A DNA stretch of 64,000 nt from Warburgia ugandensis (Eukaryota > Streptophyta > Magnoliopsida > Canellales > Canellaceae). The translations under genes and the position numbers were made by a program. The notes below the pieces were generated by a model that saw only the letters and a program-made list of their open reading frames with translations, was not told where the DNA came from and did not search any database. Positions 13,303 to 24,505 of the stretch are shown in pieces; the stretch's first letter is position 1; each line of letters begins with the position of its first letter. The stretch spans positions 65,945,414-66,009,413 of the forward strand of contig CP141126.1 in assembly GCA_035236585.1 (NCBI GenBank), given 5' to 3'.

Positions 13303-13307
13303 ACATG
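13303..13307. other. Target-site duplication, left copy (ACATG)
   Basis: ACATG directly precedes the LTR-C start TGTGACGAC and recurs directly after its other edge at 20840-20844. The uninterrupted target can be read in the 5' LTR near 4990-5003 as 'ccactacatgagttc'. Confidence 0.9.
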
Positions 13308-16040
13308 TGTGACGACTCGGGTTTTCCCATGTATTTTTAAATGCAAGATCTAAATTCCTAAGGCGGGATGCAACCCTATTTGAAAACCATTTTATAAAAA
13401 CCATGCAATGCAGCAGAAAATCTTTTGTTTTAAACTCATTTTGAAAACCCCAAGTGTTATTTGCTTTCACAACAATCAAAGTAGTTTTTGAAAAACTTCC
13501 GAAATCATAAATGTTTTTCCCCAAGTTTATCCAGTCCCGGCACACAGCCCAACTATATATAAATACAAATACATGTCCAAAGGGTAGAGAATTTACTTAC
13601 ATGTATAATTGTCTCCTGTTTAATTCACTTGCTCATAGCCCTAGTATCTCCTGAGGCGTCTTCTATTTGTGAGTGAAACTATCCTGAAAAATGTTAAGGA
13701 TAGGGTGAGTATATACTATACTTAGTAGGAGTCTATCACTACTAGTTTTACAATGGATGCTATGTTTAAAATCATATGCTCTTTAAAACATGTGCATGTT
13801 CAATCAATCATGTTCAATATCGATATCAAAAACCATTGTCAAATTGGAATACTAACAACTTAAAGAAATAGCATAATCCAAGTCGAAAGTATCATATATC
13901 ATAAACATAATGATATGCATAAGATGCCCAACTGAATCCAACTCATGGATATATGGTATGGTCGACCAACCTCATGTCATGCCATATGCAATGCAAGTAA
14001 ATCCACGAAACCATAGGGTCCAACTATGCCCATGACCTCGCCGCCGTGTGGTCCCTGGGTACCTGAGGACACTCGATCATAGCCTCAACGGGGCATATGA
14101 CACGTCGACCTAATGCCGTGACACCAGTGGTAGCCCCCTGTACCATATGCAGTCAACGTAGGAACGTTGCCCTTTTTGGGCGTGGTACCCATCCACCTAA
14201 TAGTGGTAGAGGTTGGAGGCCAACCCAAACCTCTCGGCATAGCACCCACGAGCTTATCAGGCCAAATCATATCAGATCAAACAAGCGAAAACCTCTTTTT
14301 CAAAACCTGTCCTCTTTGGGTCCCTCACAACTGCCTAGCCCTCACAACTGCCTACTCACCATCTTTTTGGGCACTCCAGCGTCTTTGGATAACCCTCAAG
14401 GACATGCAATTTTTCAAGAACTCAATGCTCACAAATCATGCAATATATGCAATTGTTTGCAAAATATGTCTATGCATAATGTATTTATCATATGTACGCT
14501 GAATTAAGTCATGCTAAACAAGTCATATACTTATACTTAAAACTTGCAATTTCACAACAATCATGGCTCTTTTAAAAGGTCTAGTAGTGATAGAGCACCT
14601 ACCTCAAAGTCTCCTGGAGTCGCATCCTTTATCACTCAACCCGTCCCTGGGTCTCATTTATAAACTCCTGGGTATGAATGGATACAAGGAGTCCTTATTA
14701 ATTTCAATCCATTTAGACATTAGGTCGCTAGCTCTGCCTATTGGGTCCATGGTCCTTGCCTAACTCATTGTCAGACTAGACCCTATGATGTGGATCTACT
14801 ATTCCATGATTAACTCTATAAATTGTCCTCTGATCTAACTTTAAAGTCTTATTAGGTCTGTGTGTCCCAGTTCCCAAGATACCCATGCATTCTGGTTGAA
14901 CCGCGACCGCCTCACGTGCATGCGCGCCCAAAGGCCGTGCCAAGGACCCCGTTTTTGCACGCGCACATGCAAGCTCAAGCGACGCGCTATGACGCGCATC
15001 TTGGATGGCATTGCACGGATGCACCTTTGGTGTAGTATGGTGCATCTCAGCTCCCAGCGCACCTCGTGCATCCTGGTCGAGCCAGGACCCGTGTCCTATG
15101 TCACGGGCGCACCCGAAGGCCTCACCTGGGACAGTGTACGCATTGTCGTATGCCTGGAACCCATCCCTGGGACCCTGTCCCAAGCGCACATGGAGCAAGG
15201 CGTCCCTGGGACGCCTAGCTCGTGCAGGGTCGTCTGAACTGGTTTAGGAACATTTTTCAGCCAAGAAATCCGGCTGGAAAATGTCTGAGAACGCTAGATC
15301 CAGCATGGATCTAACCTAAAAGGTGGAGGAACCAAAGAAGGAGGTAAGGATGTCTTACCTGGGCAGCCTAGGGACGCCTATCGCCAGTGGTGGAACCCCA
15401 TTTCACTCTGAACCTCCTGCTCACCGGAAAACTCAAAGAAAGGGGAAAAGCCCATTACCAAGATCGGAAAGAAGAGAGGGCATGGAGGAAAATGGCAATG
15501 GCCAGCCTGGCTTGGGCCTGGCCGTTGCCGGAAAATGCAGAAAGACGAGTTTCTGATTTTTGCCAGAAACCCCAGTCCCAAAAATGCCAGAAATCATGTT
15601 TTCGTGAGGGGGGGAGATGGGGCTTTTATAGAGGGGAGAAGGCGGTGCCCTCAATGGCGGTGCTGCCATTTCCCCTAGGGTGTTCTAGAGAAATTGAGAA
15701 ACAGGGTTTTTTGGAGAAGTTTGGAGGTGTAAGACGACAGGGGGTGCCGTTATCAAAATGGCCCCCTACGTTTTTCGTCCTTTTTCGTTTTAAACGTTTT
15801 TTGTTTAAATTACAGATATGCCCCTGATCTTTAAACGTCCATAACTTCTTCATACGATCTCCGTTTTCGGCATTCTTTGGGGCGTTGGATTTCATTTTTC
15901 GAGTAGAATCTAATGGTACTAAGTTTCCTCACAAATTCCTTAGGTTAATATTTTTAATAAAGTGAAACATTTAACATAGTTTATTTCCCATAAAATGTCC
16001 AATTTTTGTTAAAAATAGCATAAATTGCTCGGGTGTTACA
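13308..16040 (-). repeat. 3' LTR of the nested LTR-C element (full length)
   Basis: On the plus strand it begins TGTGACGACTCGGG and ends CGGGTGTTACA, giving TG...CA ends, and is 2,733 bp long. It contains an unusually GC-rich part at 14860-15240 and another moderately GC-rich part at 15320-15720, in a window that is otherwise AT-rich. It keeps 1,413 bp that its partner LTR has lost (14311-15723), including the TATA box. Several overlapping open frames on both strands in the GC-rich part, up to 146 codons, resemble no protein and follow from the base composition. Confidence 0.88.
15621..15631 (-). promoter_or_regulatory. TATA box of the nested element's 3' LTR
   Basis: The minus strand reads CTATAAAAGCC, a strong plant TATA box about 410 bp inside the LTR. 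The GC-rich block at 14860-15240 would lie downstream, in the transcribed R-U5 part. The partner 5' LTR lacks this segment, so a transcript from here would run out into flanking DNA rather than through the element. Confidence 0.55.
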
Positions 16041-16055
16041 TTATTACCCCCTTAA
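16041..16055 (-). other. Polypurine tract of the nested element
   Basis: The minus strand reads TTAAGGGGGTAATAA, directly before the LTR start TGTAACACCCGAG. It sets the element's orientation as minus. Confidence 0.8.
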
Positions 16056-19000
16056 AAGAATTTCATCCTCGAAATTCCATAAATTATCATCTTCAAGGTA
16101 TTTTGTCTTTTGGATAACTTCTTGGTGAATGCATTCCCTCCTTAGGAATCAAATCTAGGCTCAGCCTCAATTTATCATTTCTATTGTTCCTTCTATAAGG
16201 CCTTACCTATAAGGGCCACTTTCGCTGCGTACTCTGATGCATACTCTTATACGTGCCAGTTTAACAATACCAGTTTCTAGTGGTAAGTCATCTATCTCGA
16301 AATCTTTAGATGCCTACACTTTTCTCATCATGTATAGGGTAGTCTCCTCATAGGATCATGCTTCTTTATTCATGTATAAATTACTCCATACTTCTTTCAA
16401 GATCATATTATCTTATGTCTCATAGTCCTTTTTGAATATCATATGATGACCCCTTTTTCTTCTTATCTTTCATCTAGTGATCTCTTCATCATCCATATCT
16501 CCTTCTAATGGTTGGTTATATGTCACTAGTAGGAGTACGAAAAATTACCTTCTTTCTATTGTGTCTAACTTTGCTTCTTATCTTTTATATTTGTCCCCAA
16601 GATACTTCAATAACTGATATGGTATCATGTGCTCTATAGCCAAACCCTTGATTAACTTCGAATTTCAACTATTTGTCATTTTCCATATGTGACTTGATTC
16701 CTTGACCAAAGTTACATTCAAAATAAAATCATGAAAGCTAATTAGTAGCATCTTCCATCGAGGACCTTATCATATACTGAAAGTAAAATGTCCTAACTCT
16801 ATATCCAGTTTCATAATTAATGAATTCATTAAACGCTTTCCCCTGTGAAGATTTTATCCAAACTCAAGTCGATTCATCATCATGGGTCAAATGTCCTCGT
16901 CCAGAGGCCTATCTCACTATTCACATCAATTTGTCATTAGGATTTTCAGTAATGTTCCCATTTATGCAAAGAAAAAATTCTCTTATTCATAACCGAGTAC
17001 CCTTACTAGGTCATGGTTGAATCCTTTGTCATCATCCTCTTTGTCTTTTCTTTTCTTGATGGTTTTCTTCGTAACCTTTCAGTCAAAAAGTTCTGTATTC
17101 AATCTGGTAGGGTTAGTCCTTAGAAAATTCCTTCAATTGATTTTTCGTACTTGGTATATACTCATAACAACTAACTATTTGTCTAAAGGCAAAGTAACAT
17201 CACATCTCGCCTTATATTGTGCTAGCCACCTCAACTTTTCTCCTTCCATTCCCTATAATATATTGTTCAATCTTTTATCAAGGCTTTATTGTCAATCATG
17301 CAGTCTGTATTGTCAGGAGGTATCCTCATAAGTAGTGATTTTCTCAATCCCTCAAATTTTATCCTTCAAGTGCCTCCTCATACTTAGCTTATAATAGCAG
17401 TTCTCGTTCAATAGCTATTACATCAAGTTATGTTAAAGCTGTTAAATCATCAAATTTTGAAAAACACTCAGGTAAGCATGGAACATTTTCATAGACATAT
17501 AGAAAGACTTTATTTGATTACCTATTGATCACTTTCCAGATATATCTTTGCATAAGCTCAAGGTTCTCTAAAGTGATCGGTACTTATCTACCTTTCTTTT
17601 CAAGCCAAGTTAGCGGCATCTTTCAGACCCAAAGTAATTTCTACACCTTGTCATGGTAGCCATTAAGGTTTGGAAAATCTTTCACGTTGGTTTAGCTCAT
17701 TTCTTATTTTTGCTCCTATCTCAGTTGCAACTGTCCTCATCAACTAACCTCATACCCTCAATTGACTCAGTCTAACAAGTACTTCTTTTAAGGAAAACTC
17801 AAGTCTAAAGACTTATAACATCCCTCTGAGTATATATCTTTGACTACTAACTCATAGAACATACTTGATTAATTAGGGTGGGATACCTTTATTTAATCAA
17901 TAGTACTCTAAAGGTAATGACTAAATAATGGCCTTAAGATTTTCTGGTCTTCCAATCTATGATATTAAGACCTCAATTTGATCCTTGATGGTACCCTACT
18001 TGCTAAATGGACAGTCACTGTCCTGGCTTAATTCTTTTTTCAATATACTTTATTGGGAAGGTGGGACATCACCAAAATTTTCTTTTTATGGACTACATCT
18101 ATTGGTGTTCCTTATAAGCTAATGGATCCGATAAGATTCTAATTGCCATAATTGATATAGACATCAAACCACTTGTAGAATTTTATTTCTAGTGGATCAC
18201 CATTCTTCTTTGAAAATTTCTGTACAGCATAATGTCCTTACATTCAATGATCTATTCAAAGTCTTAAATCCCATATACTTTATCTCTATTATACTCTTTT
18301 TCTAATAAAATCACCAACTCTACTAGTATTATTCCCTCAAATTTGATTGGTTTGATCTTCCCATCGAATTTGTATGTATCTCTATAAAGTCATGATCTTC
18401 TTCTTTTGAATATTCAATATTCATCGAATACTTATGGTTACATCTCTATCTCTTTCTCTCTTTTCTTCAAAATCCTCATTTGGTCTACCTGGATCAATGT
18501 CTCTATATGCTTTGTTGCATATAATTGATACTTCATCTATTCCTGTACATAAAATATATGATAAACTGAATGCTTCTCAGAAATTCTAAACTGACTTAAG
18601 ATCATTGAAATCCTCAATTGCCTATAGCCTCAATAAAATTCATATAATGTCTTAATAATGGCATTGACGTTTTTATACTTTTCTTCCAAGTTCATGTTAG
18701 GATCAATCTATTATCATCCTTAGTATTATCATCAAAATCTCTTGATAGCACTGTCAAATATAGTTCCTTATCATATTCATGTTATATTCCTCTTAATCAC
18801 AATATGTCACTTGTACACATCTTCTTATTTGCTCCATAATACTCAGGTAGTTATTATTCGATAGCACTTTAGTCTTCATAAGACTCCAATTAAGGTATCC
18901 AAAATTGAGCTAAGTCCTTCAAGATCCATACCTTTGTGACCTAGTACGAGTCACAATCATCTCCTAATATCATCTTGCATTCTCATCTCTCTTAGATTAT

Positions 19001-19500
19001 CATCAAAATTCTTCTCAAAGTCTATCTTTTACATCCCTTATCACACTCATATCATATCCCTTGTGATAGTGTGCTCATATTCTGATATTCTTTATGATGG
19101 TAAGATAGCCATCTAGGTTTCTTCGATGTTCTTATCTTTGATAAGATTACTTTATTGCAGCTTAGAACTATCTACTAAGAAGTTCACTAACATCCTCATT
19201 CATCATTCTCATAATATGATCCATATATGAGTTTTTATATTTGCACCACACAACAATCCTTAATCCTTAAGTCGTCTTAGACTAGATTTTGGATAAGGGT
19301 TGCACTATCCTCTGCCTAATTATTTGTTAGACCAAGCTGTGTTTCACCTATTTATTTATGGTGAACTGCCTTGTGCATTAATATTGTAATCCTCAAATAG
19401 AAGTAGTCATCTCTACTTCTTCTATTTATACTACTTCTTCTTGATTTTCTCTATTGTCTATGGCCCTTGGACATGCTGGACTAGCTGTGAAAGGATAAAA

Positions 19501-19517
19501 CCTGGGCTCCGATACTG
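19501..19517 (-). other. Primer-binding site of the nested element (mutated Met-tRNA type)
   Basis: On the minus strand, two bases after the LTR end GTCACA, the sequence is CAGTATCGGAGCCCAGG. It keeps the GTATC-GAGCC core of the initiator tRNA-Met site seen at 5720, with changes at the first bases and at the A of CAGAG. Confidence 0.75.
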
Positions 19518-19519
19518 AC

Positions 19520-20839
19520 TGTGACGACCTAGGTTTTCCCATGCATTTTTAAATGCAAGAACTAAATTCTTAAGGCGGGATGCATCCCTATTTGAAAATC
19601 ATTTTATAAAAACCATGCAATGCAGCGAAAAATCTTTTGTTTTAAACTCATTTTGAAAACCCTGAGTGTCATTTGCTTTCACAACAATCAAAGTAGTTTT
19701 TGAAAAACTTCAGAAATCATAAATGTTTTTCCCCAGGTCTATCCAGTCACAGCACACAGCCCAACTGTAAATAAATACAAATACAAGTCCAAAGGGTAGA
19801 GAATTTACTTACATGTATAATTGTCTCCTGTTTAATTCACTTGCTCATAGCACGAGTATCTCCTAAGGCGTCTTCTATTTGTGAGTGGAACTATCCTAAA
19901 AAATGTTAAGGATAGGGTGAGTATATACTATACTCAGTAGGAGTCTATCACTACTAGTTTTACAATGCATGCTATGTTTAAAATCATATGCTCTTTAAAA
20001 CATGTGCATGTTCAATCAATCATGTTCAATATCGATGTCAAAAACCATTGTCAAATTGGAATACTAACAACTTAAAGAAATAGCATAATCCAAGTCGAAA
20101 GTATCATATATCATAAACATAATGATATGCATAAGATGCCCAACTGAATCCAACTCATGGATATATGGTATGGTCGACCAACCTCATGTCATGCCATATG
20201 CAATGCAAGTAAATCCACGAAACCATAGGATCCAACTATGCCCACGACCTCGCCGCCGTGTGGTCCCTAGATACCTGAGGACACTCGATCATAGCCTCAA
20301 CGGGGCATATGACACATCGACTCAATGTCGTGACACCAGTGGTAGCCCCCTGTACCGCATGCAGTCGACGTAGGGACGTTGCCCTTTTTGGGCGTGGTAC
20401 CCATCCACCTAATAGTGGTAGAGGTTGGAGGCCAACCCAAACCTCTCGGCATAGTGCCCACGAGCTTATCAGCCCAAATCATATCAGATCAAACAAGCGA
20501 AAACCACTTTTTCAAAACCTGTAGGTGGAAGACTACAAGGGGTGCCGTTATCAAAATGACCCCCTGTGTTTTTTCGTCCTTTTTTGTTTTAAACGTTTTC
20601 TGTTTAAATTTCAGATATGCCCCTGATCTTTAAACGTCCGTAACTTCTTCATACGTTCTCCGTTTTTGGCGTTCTTTGGGGTGTTGGATTCCATTTTTCG
20701 AGTAGAATCTAATGGTACCAAGTTTCCTTAAAAATTCCTTGGGTTACTATTTTAAATAAAGTGAAACATTTAACATAGTTTATTTCCCATAAAATGTCCA
20801 ATTTTTGTTAAAAATAGCATAAATTGCTCGGGTGTTATA
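19520..20839 (-). repeat. 5' LTR of the nested LTR-C element with 1.4-kb internal deletion
   Basis: This LTR begins TGTGACGACCTAGG and ends GGGTGTTATA, where the expected final CA has become TA. It follows the partner LTR to 'caaaacctgt' (20522 against 14310) and then jumps to 'aggtggaagactac' (20523 against 15724). The lost segment is 1,413 bp, and the lengths agree (2,733 minus 1,413 equals 1,320). The TATA box is in the lost part, so this LTR, which should drive the element, has no visible promoter. Confidence 0.88.
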
Positions 20840-20844
20840 ACATG
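20840..20844. other. Target-site duplication, right copy (ACATG)
   Basis: This is identical to 13303-13307 and is followed by 'agttcgtggaatgaaaatcc', the continuation of the interrupted LTR-A (compare 5000-5020). Confidence 0.9.
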
Positions 20845-21545
20845 AGTTCGTGGAATGAAAATCCTTGTATGAGAATTGGCTGAATATTGATCTCCTAAGT
20901 GGAAGTGTAGCCAGAGGAAGGAACTAATCTATTCTATACTACATAAATAACATATATACTTTATGTTGAGTTAACTTATGAGTGGGTAACCATGATGGAA
21001 TAATGACTGAGGTATGTATTCTTGTATTACTGAAGTAGTATAGTTTTGTATCTGCTACCAAGCAGCTTCCTGAGATATTGTAAATGTTTCAATGTTTACA
21101 ATATCTCAGATACAGAGAAGGAGGGTTAGGAGCTTTTGATTGTAGAAGACTTAAGAAGAATTGTAAGAATAATCAATCAGAGTATATCCCTTGAAGACAT
21201 GTATTTTTATTTGAGAGCATTGTAATGTATTGAGAGTTTTTAATGTATGGTGAGGTATGAAATTTGGATAACGTTATTTGGACAAATATTGTACTGATAC
21301 CAAGCTATATTGTGAGCTACTTGATGGATTCTAAAATTTAATAAAAATATATTCCTTCAATGGAATTGTATCTTGTACAAAAATTTTACTTATATTATGT
21401 ATGAACTGATGACTTGGGTTTTTCAAAACAAGTTTTAAAGAAAAGAATTTTTGCTATTTTGTTTTGCGAATTTTTTTTACTAAGGGCACCCTGCCTTTAA
21501 AAAATGTATTACAAAATGTGTTACAAAAACCCAAATCATCGCACA
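20845..21545 (+). repeat. 3' LTR (LTR-A) of outer element, right part
   Basis: It continues from 13302 and matches 5000-5717 closely, including 'gatattgtaaatgtttcaatg', 'ttgaagacatgtatttttatttg' in shortened form and 'aatggaattgtatcttgtac'. It ends 'atcatcgcaca', so the exact LTR end is 21543-21545. A short deletion relative to the 5' LTR is visible near 20930 (compare 5070-5105). Confidence 0.85.
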
Positions 21546-21891
21546 TCACACCTTGGATTGATGACATTTAGGCTTTGGCTTGTGTAGGTTTCCTAGTTAG
21601 ACTAGGAAACCTCATGAATGTCTTCAATTTCCATCTCGATCAATCTCAACCTTTGGATTGCCTTCTCAACACCTATAAAAGATGAAAAACCTTAATTAAT
21701 TTCTAGTAAATTATGATCATTCACATACTTAGTCCGAATTAGCTTATGAAGTTGTAAAATATCAAATTTTGAACTATTAGGTCAGAAATGCATGTGTTAC
21801 AAAATTTTGGCCAAAATCCTTAATTTAACACTATAAGTTGTAATGCATGGGCTACTAATAGGGTAATTTTTATGAAAATGAATACTTGTCA
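21546..21891 (-). repeat. LTR-B fragment (5' edge of a minus-strand LTR)
   Basis: This fragment matches 43090-43435, the start of the Athila-like LTR, in the same orientation. Shared blocks are 'aaatcctaattaa' against 'aaaccttaattaa', 'gctta-tgga...tattaggt', and 'ttataagttgtaa' followed by 'tttttatgaaaa'. The LTR edge on the minus strand would be TGACAAGT at 21891, against TGATAAGT at 43435. The rest is cut off by the LTR-A end at 21545. Confidence 0.65.
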
Positions 21892-22994
21892 CTTATAGAT
21901 GTTCAAAATTTGAAATTTTGTGTGAAATAACTAATTCTAACTATGTGTAGAGTTAATTTTCTTTCAAAAGTGGTCAAAAGAAAGTGGAAGAAATTATTTC
22001 ATCTAGTATGAGGATTCTTTTAGAAACTACTCTAAATGAAGCATAAGAAATTCCTCTATCCAATAAAAGGATGAGTTCTTCATAGATTAATGTTTACGTA
22101 TTATTATATAAGAAGGCCAGTAACATTTTTAGATGCAATGACTTGATTGATGGTGAAATATAGAAGGCATTTTTATGTATCAAATACATGGCACAAATTG
22201 ATAGCTTCTTTGAGCTTAGGTGCTTAATCTAATATAAAATGAGAGAGTCTAATAATGGATATGTGAGATCTGTAATTTTGAACAAGAAAATTCTCTTTTG
22301 ATCATTAATTTTGGCATTTTGTGAGTAGACAAACACTTCAACTTGATATGTTAAACTCTATGAGTTTAGTTGATGTTATTTGGATGAAGATAGGTATACA
22401 AAAATGGCAAGGAGTAGTATGAATTGTATCTAGCATCAAGTTACAGCTAAAAATAAAATGGGTCCACTTACCAAGCTAACTATACTATGATTATGTGACT
22501 TCAACTATGCTATTATAAACTCAGTTTTCATGAGTTCAAATTGTCAAATCGAATAAGGACATACGAGTAATATGGAAAGACATACGAATTATTTTTAGTC
22601 ATTTAAGTTTGATCAAGATATTGAGATCTGATCATGAACTAATTGGGATGGTGGTGCTTCACAGATGAATGGTCAAGACATTGAAGTCTAATACATGAGA
22701 CATATGAAGTACTTCAGAAGAGTATTGTGTTAGTAATTCTAAAAGTGTCAGGATACCTTGCCTATGTAATGATGCAAGTAAAAGAATCGACTTTGGAATG
22801 ACTAATGGATGATTGTGCTTTCATTGGCTATGTCTAGAAGTCACATATATTCTAAATTTGAAAACTCCACATCCAAATAAAGTTGTAAAAATACTGAAAG
22901 ATTGCACACATATGAAGAAATATCCAATCAGATTTTCTTAAGTCATGGGCACTTAAAAGCAAGGGAATTAATTTCTAAATACTTTTTTAGGTAA
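21892..22994. other. Mostly unassigned sequence around the copia scrap
   Basis: About 1.1 kb of AT-rich DNA lies between two LTR-B sequences of opposite orientation. Apart from the integrase scrap I see no gene, terminal repeat or tandem repeat. Its right end GGTAA serves as a target site for the next LTR. Confidence 0.4.
22742..22860 (+). pseudogene. Decayed Ty1/copia integrase scrap
   Basis: One plus-strand frame reads KVSGYLAYVM, a gap of diverged residues, then DDCAFIGYV and SHIYSKF, with three in-frame stops. This follows the conserved region after the copia integrase core, usually a valine-tryptophan-glycine-cysteine stretch, then an acidic-cysteine-phenylalanine-isoleucine-glycine-tyrosine stretch, then a tyrosine-rich one. 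The order and spacing match, but it is only about 40 residues and badly diverged. The surrounding 21892-22994 has no other readable copia domain. It could be coincidence; I think it is a real but very old fragment. Confidence 0.45.
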
Positions 22995-24084
22995 TCATAA
23001 GTATTCAATTTGCAAAAAATTACCCAATTAATAGCACATTATATTATAGGCATTATTCTATGGTTTTCTCAAAAATTAATGACTCATGAATTTTTAAACC
23101 AATAATTTAAAAGTTTGATATTTTTCAGTTCAAGAGCTAATCTATAGTAAGTATGTGATTTCTCGTTATTTTCTAGGAATTAATTAGTATTTTTTTTTAT
23201 CTTTTTTAGGTATTGAAAGAATCATGCCATAGCTGACATCGCTTTAGATGATCTAGATCAATCCAAAAAAGCCAAGCCTTATTTTTTATCATTCTACAGA
23301 TCAGGCAAGGTTCAAATCATTCCAAGGCATGTAATGAGTTTTAGAAAGAAACTAGAAGAATCAAAGGTGATTACAAATGGGCCCATGCAATATCCATGCA
23401 ATTCCACCACCTTTGCATGAGAATTGGAACCATGCAAGCCACATGAGCCATGCTAGGAGATGACAAGCCAAGCAGGCCATGTAGCCAAGGGACTAAGCCA
23501 CCTAAGCCATCAAAGCGAGCCATGAAGCCATCTTAGCCAGCCATATGGAACCACACAATTGGACAATTTTACACATAATATCCATGCTAGAATCATGATT
23601 TTCAAGAGATAATTAAAAGGATTTAGATGGCGATTAACATATGGAAAGATATCTATGCAAGGTGGACCAATGAGAGAGAAGATCACATCACCAAATCACC
23701 TTTTTCTTTCCACTTTCTATCATTTTCTCACTTTCTCTCTCCAGTGCATTAAACTAGAAGGAGAATCATGCATGACTTTCCCTTCGAAAAGCCACATGTC
23801 CCATACTCCTAATCTTTTCCCCATCTTAATCTCTCTTTCCAAGATCATAATCCCAGCCATGATTCTACATGTTCCACTCTTTCCCATGTCCCACCTCCCT
23901 AAGAATTCCGCCTCAAATTCCTATACTTGATTAACGAATTCTCCCTACTTGGTGTTCAATGAATTTTGCAATTTTTAAAAGCCATTTTTGCCTCCTAATT
24001 CATTGCTGATCCCATCCTTTATACTTATCTTCTCTTTCCCCTTTCCTTCGTAGAGTATCTCATCATTTTTAGAAAGAAAAAATA

Positions 24085-24093
24085 CCTATAAAG
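24085..24093 (+). promoter_or_regulatory. TATA-like box in solo LTR-B
   Basis: CCTATAAAG lies about 1.1 kb into the LTR and is followed by 'aagccaagg' and a pyrimidine-rich leader. The other LTR-B copies have a TATA-like sequence in a comparable place (42232-42242 minus, 52730-52740 plus). Confidence 0.4.
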
Positions 24094-24363
24094 AAGCCAA
24101 GGATCCCACATATCATTCAGGAAGGTGGAGATGCCTCTACTGCCTAAAAGAGTGGCACCTCCACCACTGAATGCTTCCTTAGGGTTGTGATGCTTCTCAC
24201 CTTGAATCTCCTAGGGTTTTAAACATCTTCAGCCTACTTCATTGCACATGTCTCTTCTTCAAGTTCCAAGTTGCCTTGTTTCTTTTCATTCATTGATGCT
24301 TGCCTTGCTTTAATGTTCCATGCACAATTCCTAGCTTATTTCTTTCATTGATTTGCTGATTAG

Positions 24364-24505
24364 TTAGTTCTAGTTATCCTTGATCAAAGGCCACATATTT
24401 CTTGTAGTGATAGCTAAGATATAGTAGCCCTTACTTAGTTCTAGTTATCCTTGATCAAAGGCCATTTATTTCTTGTAGTGACAGCCAAGAGATAGTAGTT
24501 ATTTC
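24364..24505. repeat. 71-bp tandem duplication in LTR-B
   Basis: The unit 'ttagttctagttatccttga...tagtag' appears twice with period 71, and a partial third copy of its end (24503-24535) follows. It lies in the presumed transcribed leader of the LTR. Confidence 0.75.

Larger units (their letters stand above)
9058..13307 (+). repeat. 3' LTR (LTR-A) of outer element, left part
   Basis: The LTR starts TGTAAAACCCCAAAC, similar to the reverse complement of the solo LTR-A edge at 31106 (TGTAACAACCCCAAATTT). From 12682 it repeats the 5' LTR (4376-5717). It is interrupted at 13302-13308 by the nested LTR-C element and resumes at 20845. Without the insertion the LTR is about 4.95 kb, long but within the range known for Tekay/Del-type chromoviruses. 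The 61-73-codon frames inside resemble no known protein. There are many GATC words and AT-rich stretches between 10700 and 12600. Confidence 0.75.
16041..19519 (-). mobile_element. Internal domain of the nested LTR-C element, no readable gag-pol
   Basis: Read on the minus strand, the domain starts with the primer site near 19517 and ends with 'cgaggatgaaattctttt' and a polypurine tract (16041-16055), the pattern at the end of chromovirus pol genes. Between them are about 3.4 kb of AT-rich, pyrimidine-rich plus strand with no open frame above about 104 codons and no recognisable RT or integrase motif. It has about the same size and character as the outer element's internal domain (3.3 kb), which suggests non-autonomous elements mobilised in trans. 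Confidence 0.6.
13308..20839 (-). mobile_element. Complete nested LTR-C gypsy element inside the LTR-A 3' LTR
   Basis: The element has two LTRs (13308-16040 and 19520-20839), an internal domain of about 3.5 kb, a Met-tRNA-like primer site at its right internal edge and a polypurine tract at its left internal edge, so it reads on the minus strand. It is flanked by ACATG on both sides, and the interrupted LTR-A continues without loss. The internal domain shows no readable gag-pol. The pol-end signature before the polypurine tract is of the chromovirus type. The nesting order shows that it inserted after the LTR-A element. Confidence 0.88.

Noticed and set aside
14776..15895. Cluster of overlapping open frames on both strands, up to 146 codons
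   Set aside because: They coincide with the GC-rich block of an LTR, where stops are rare by composition; frames overlap on both strands and match nothing.
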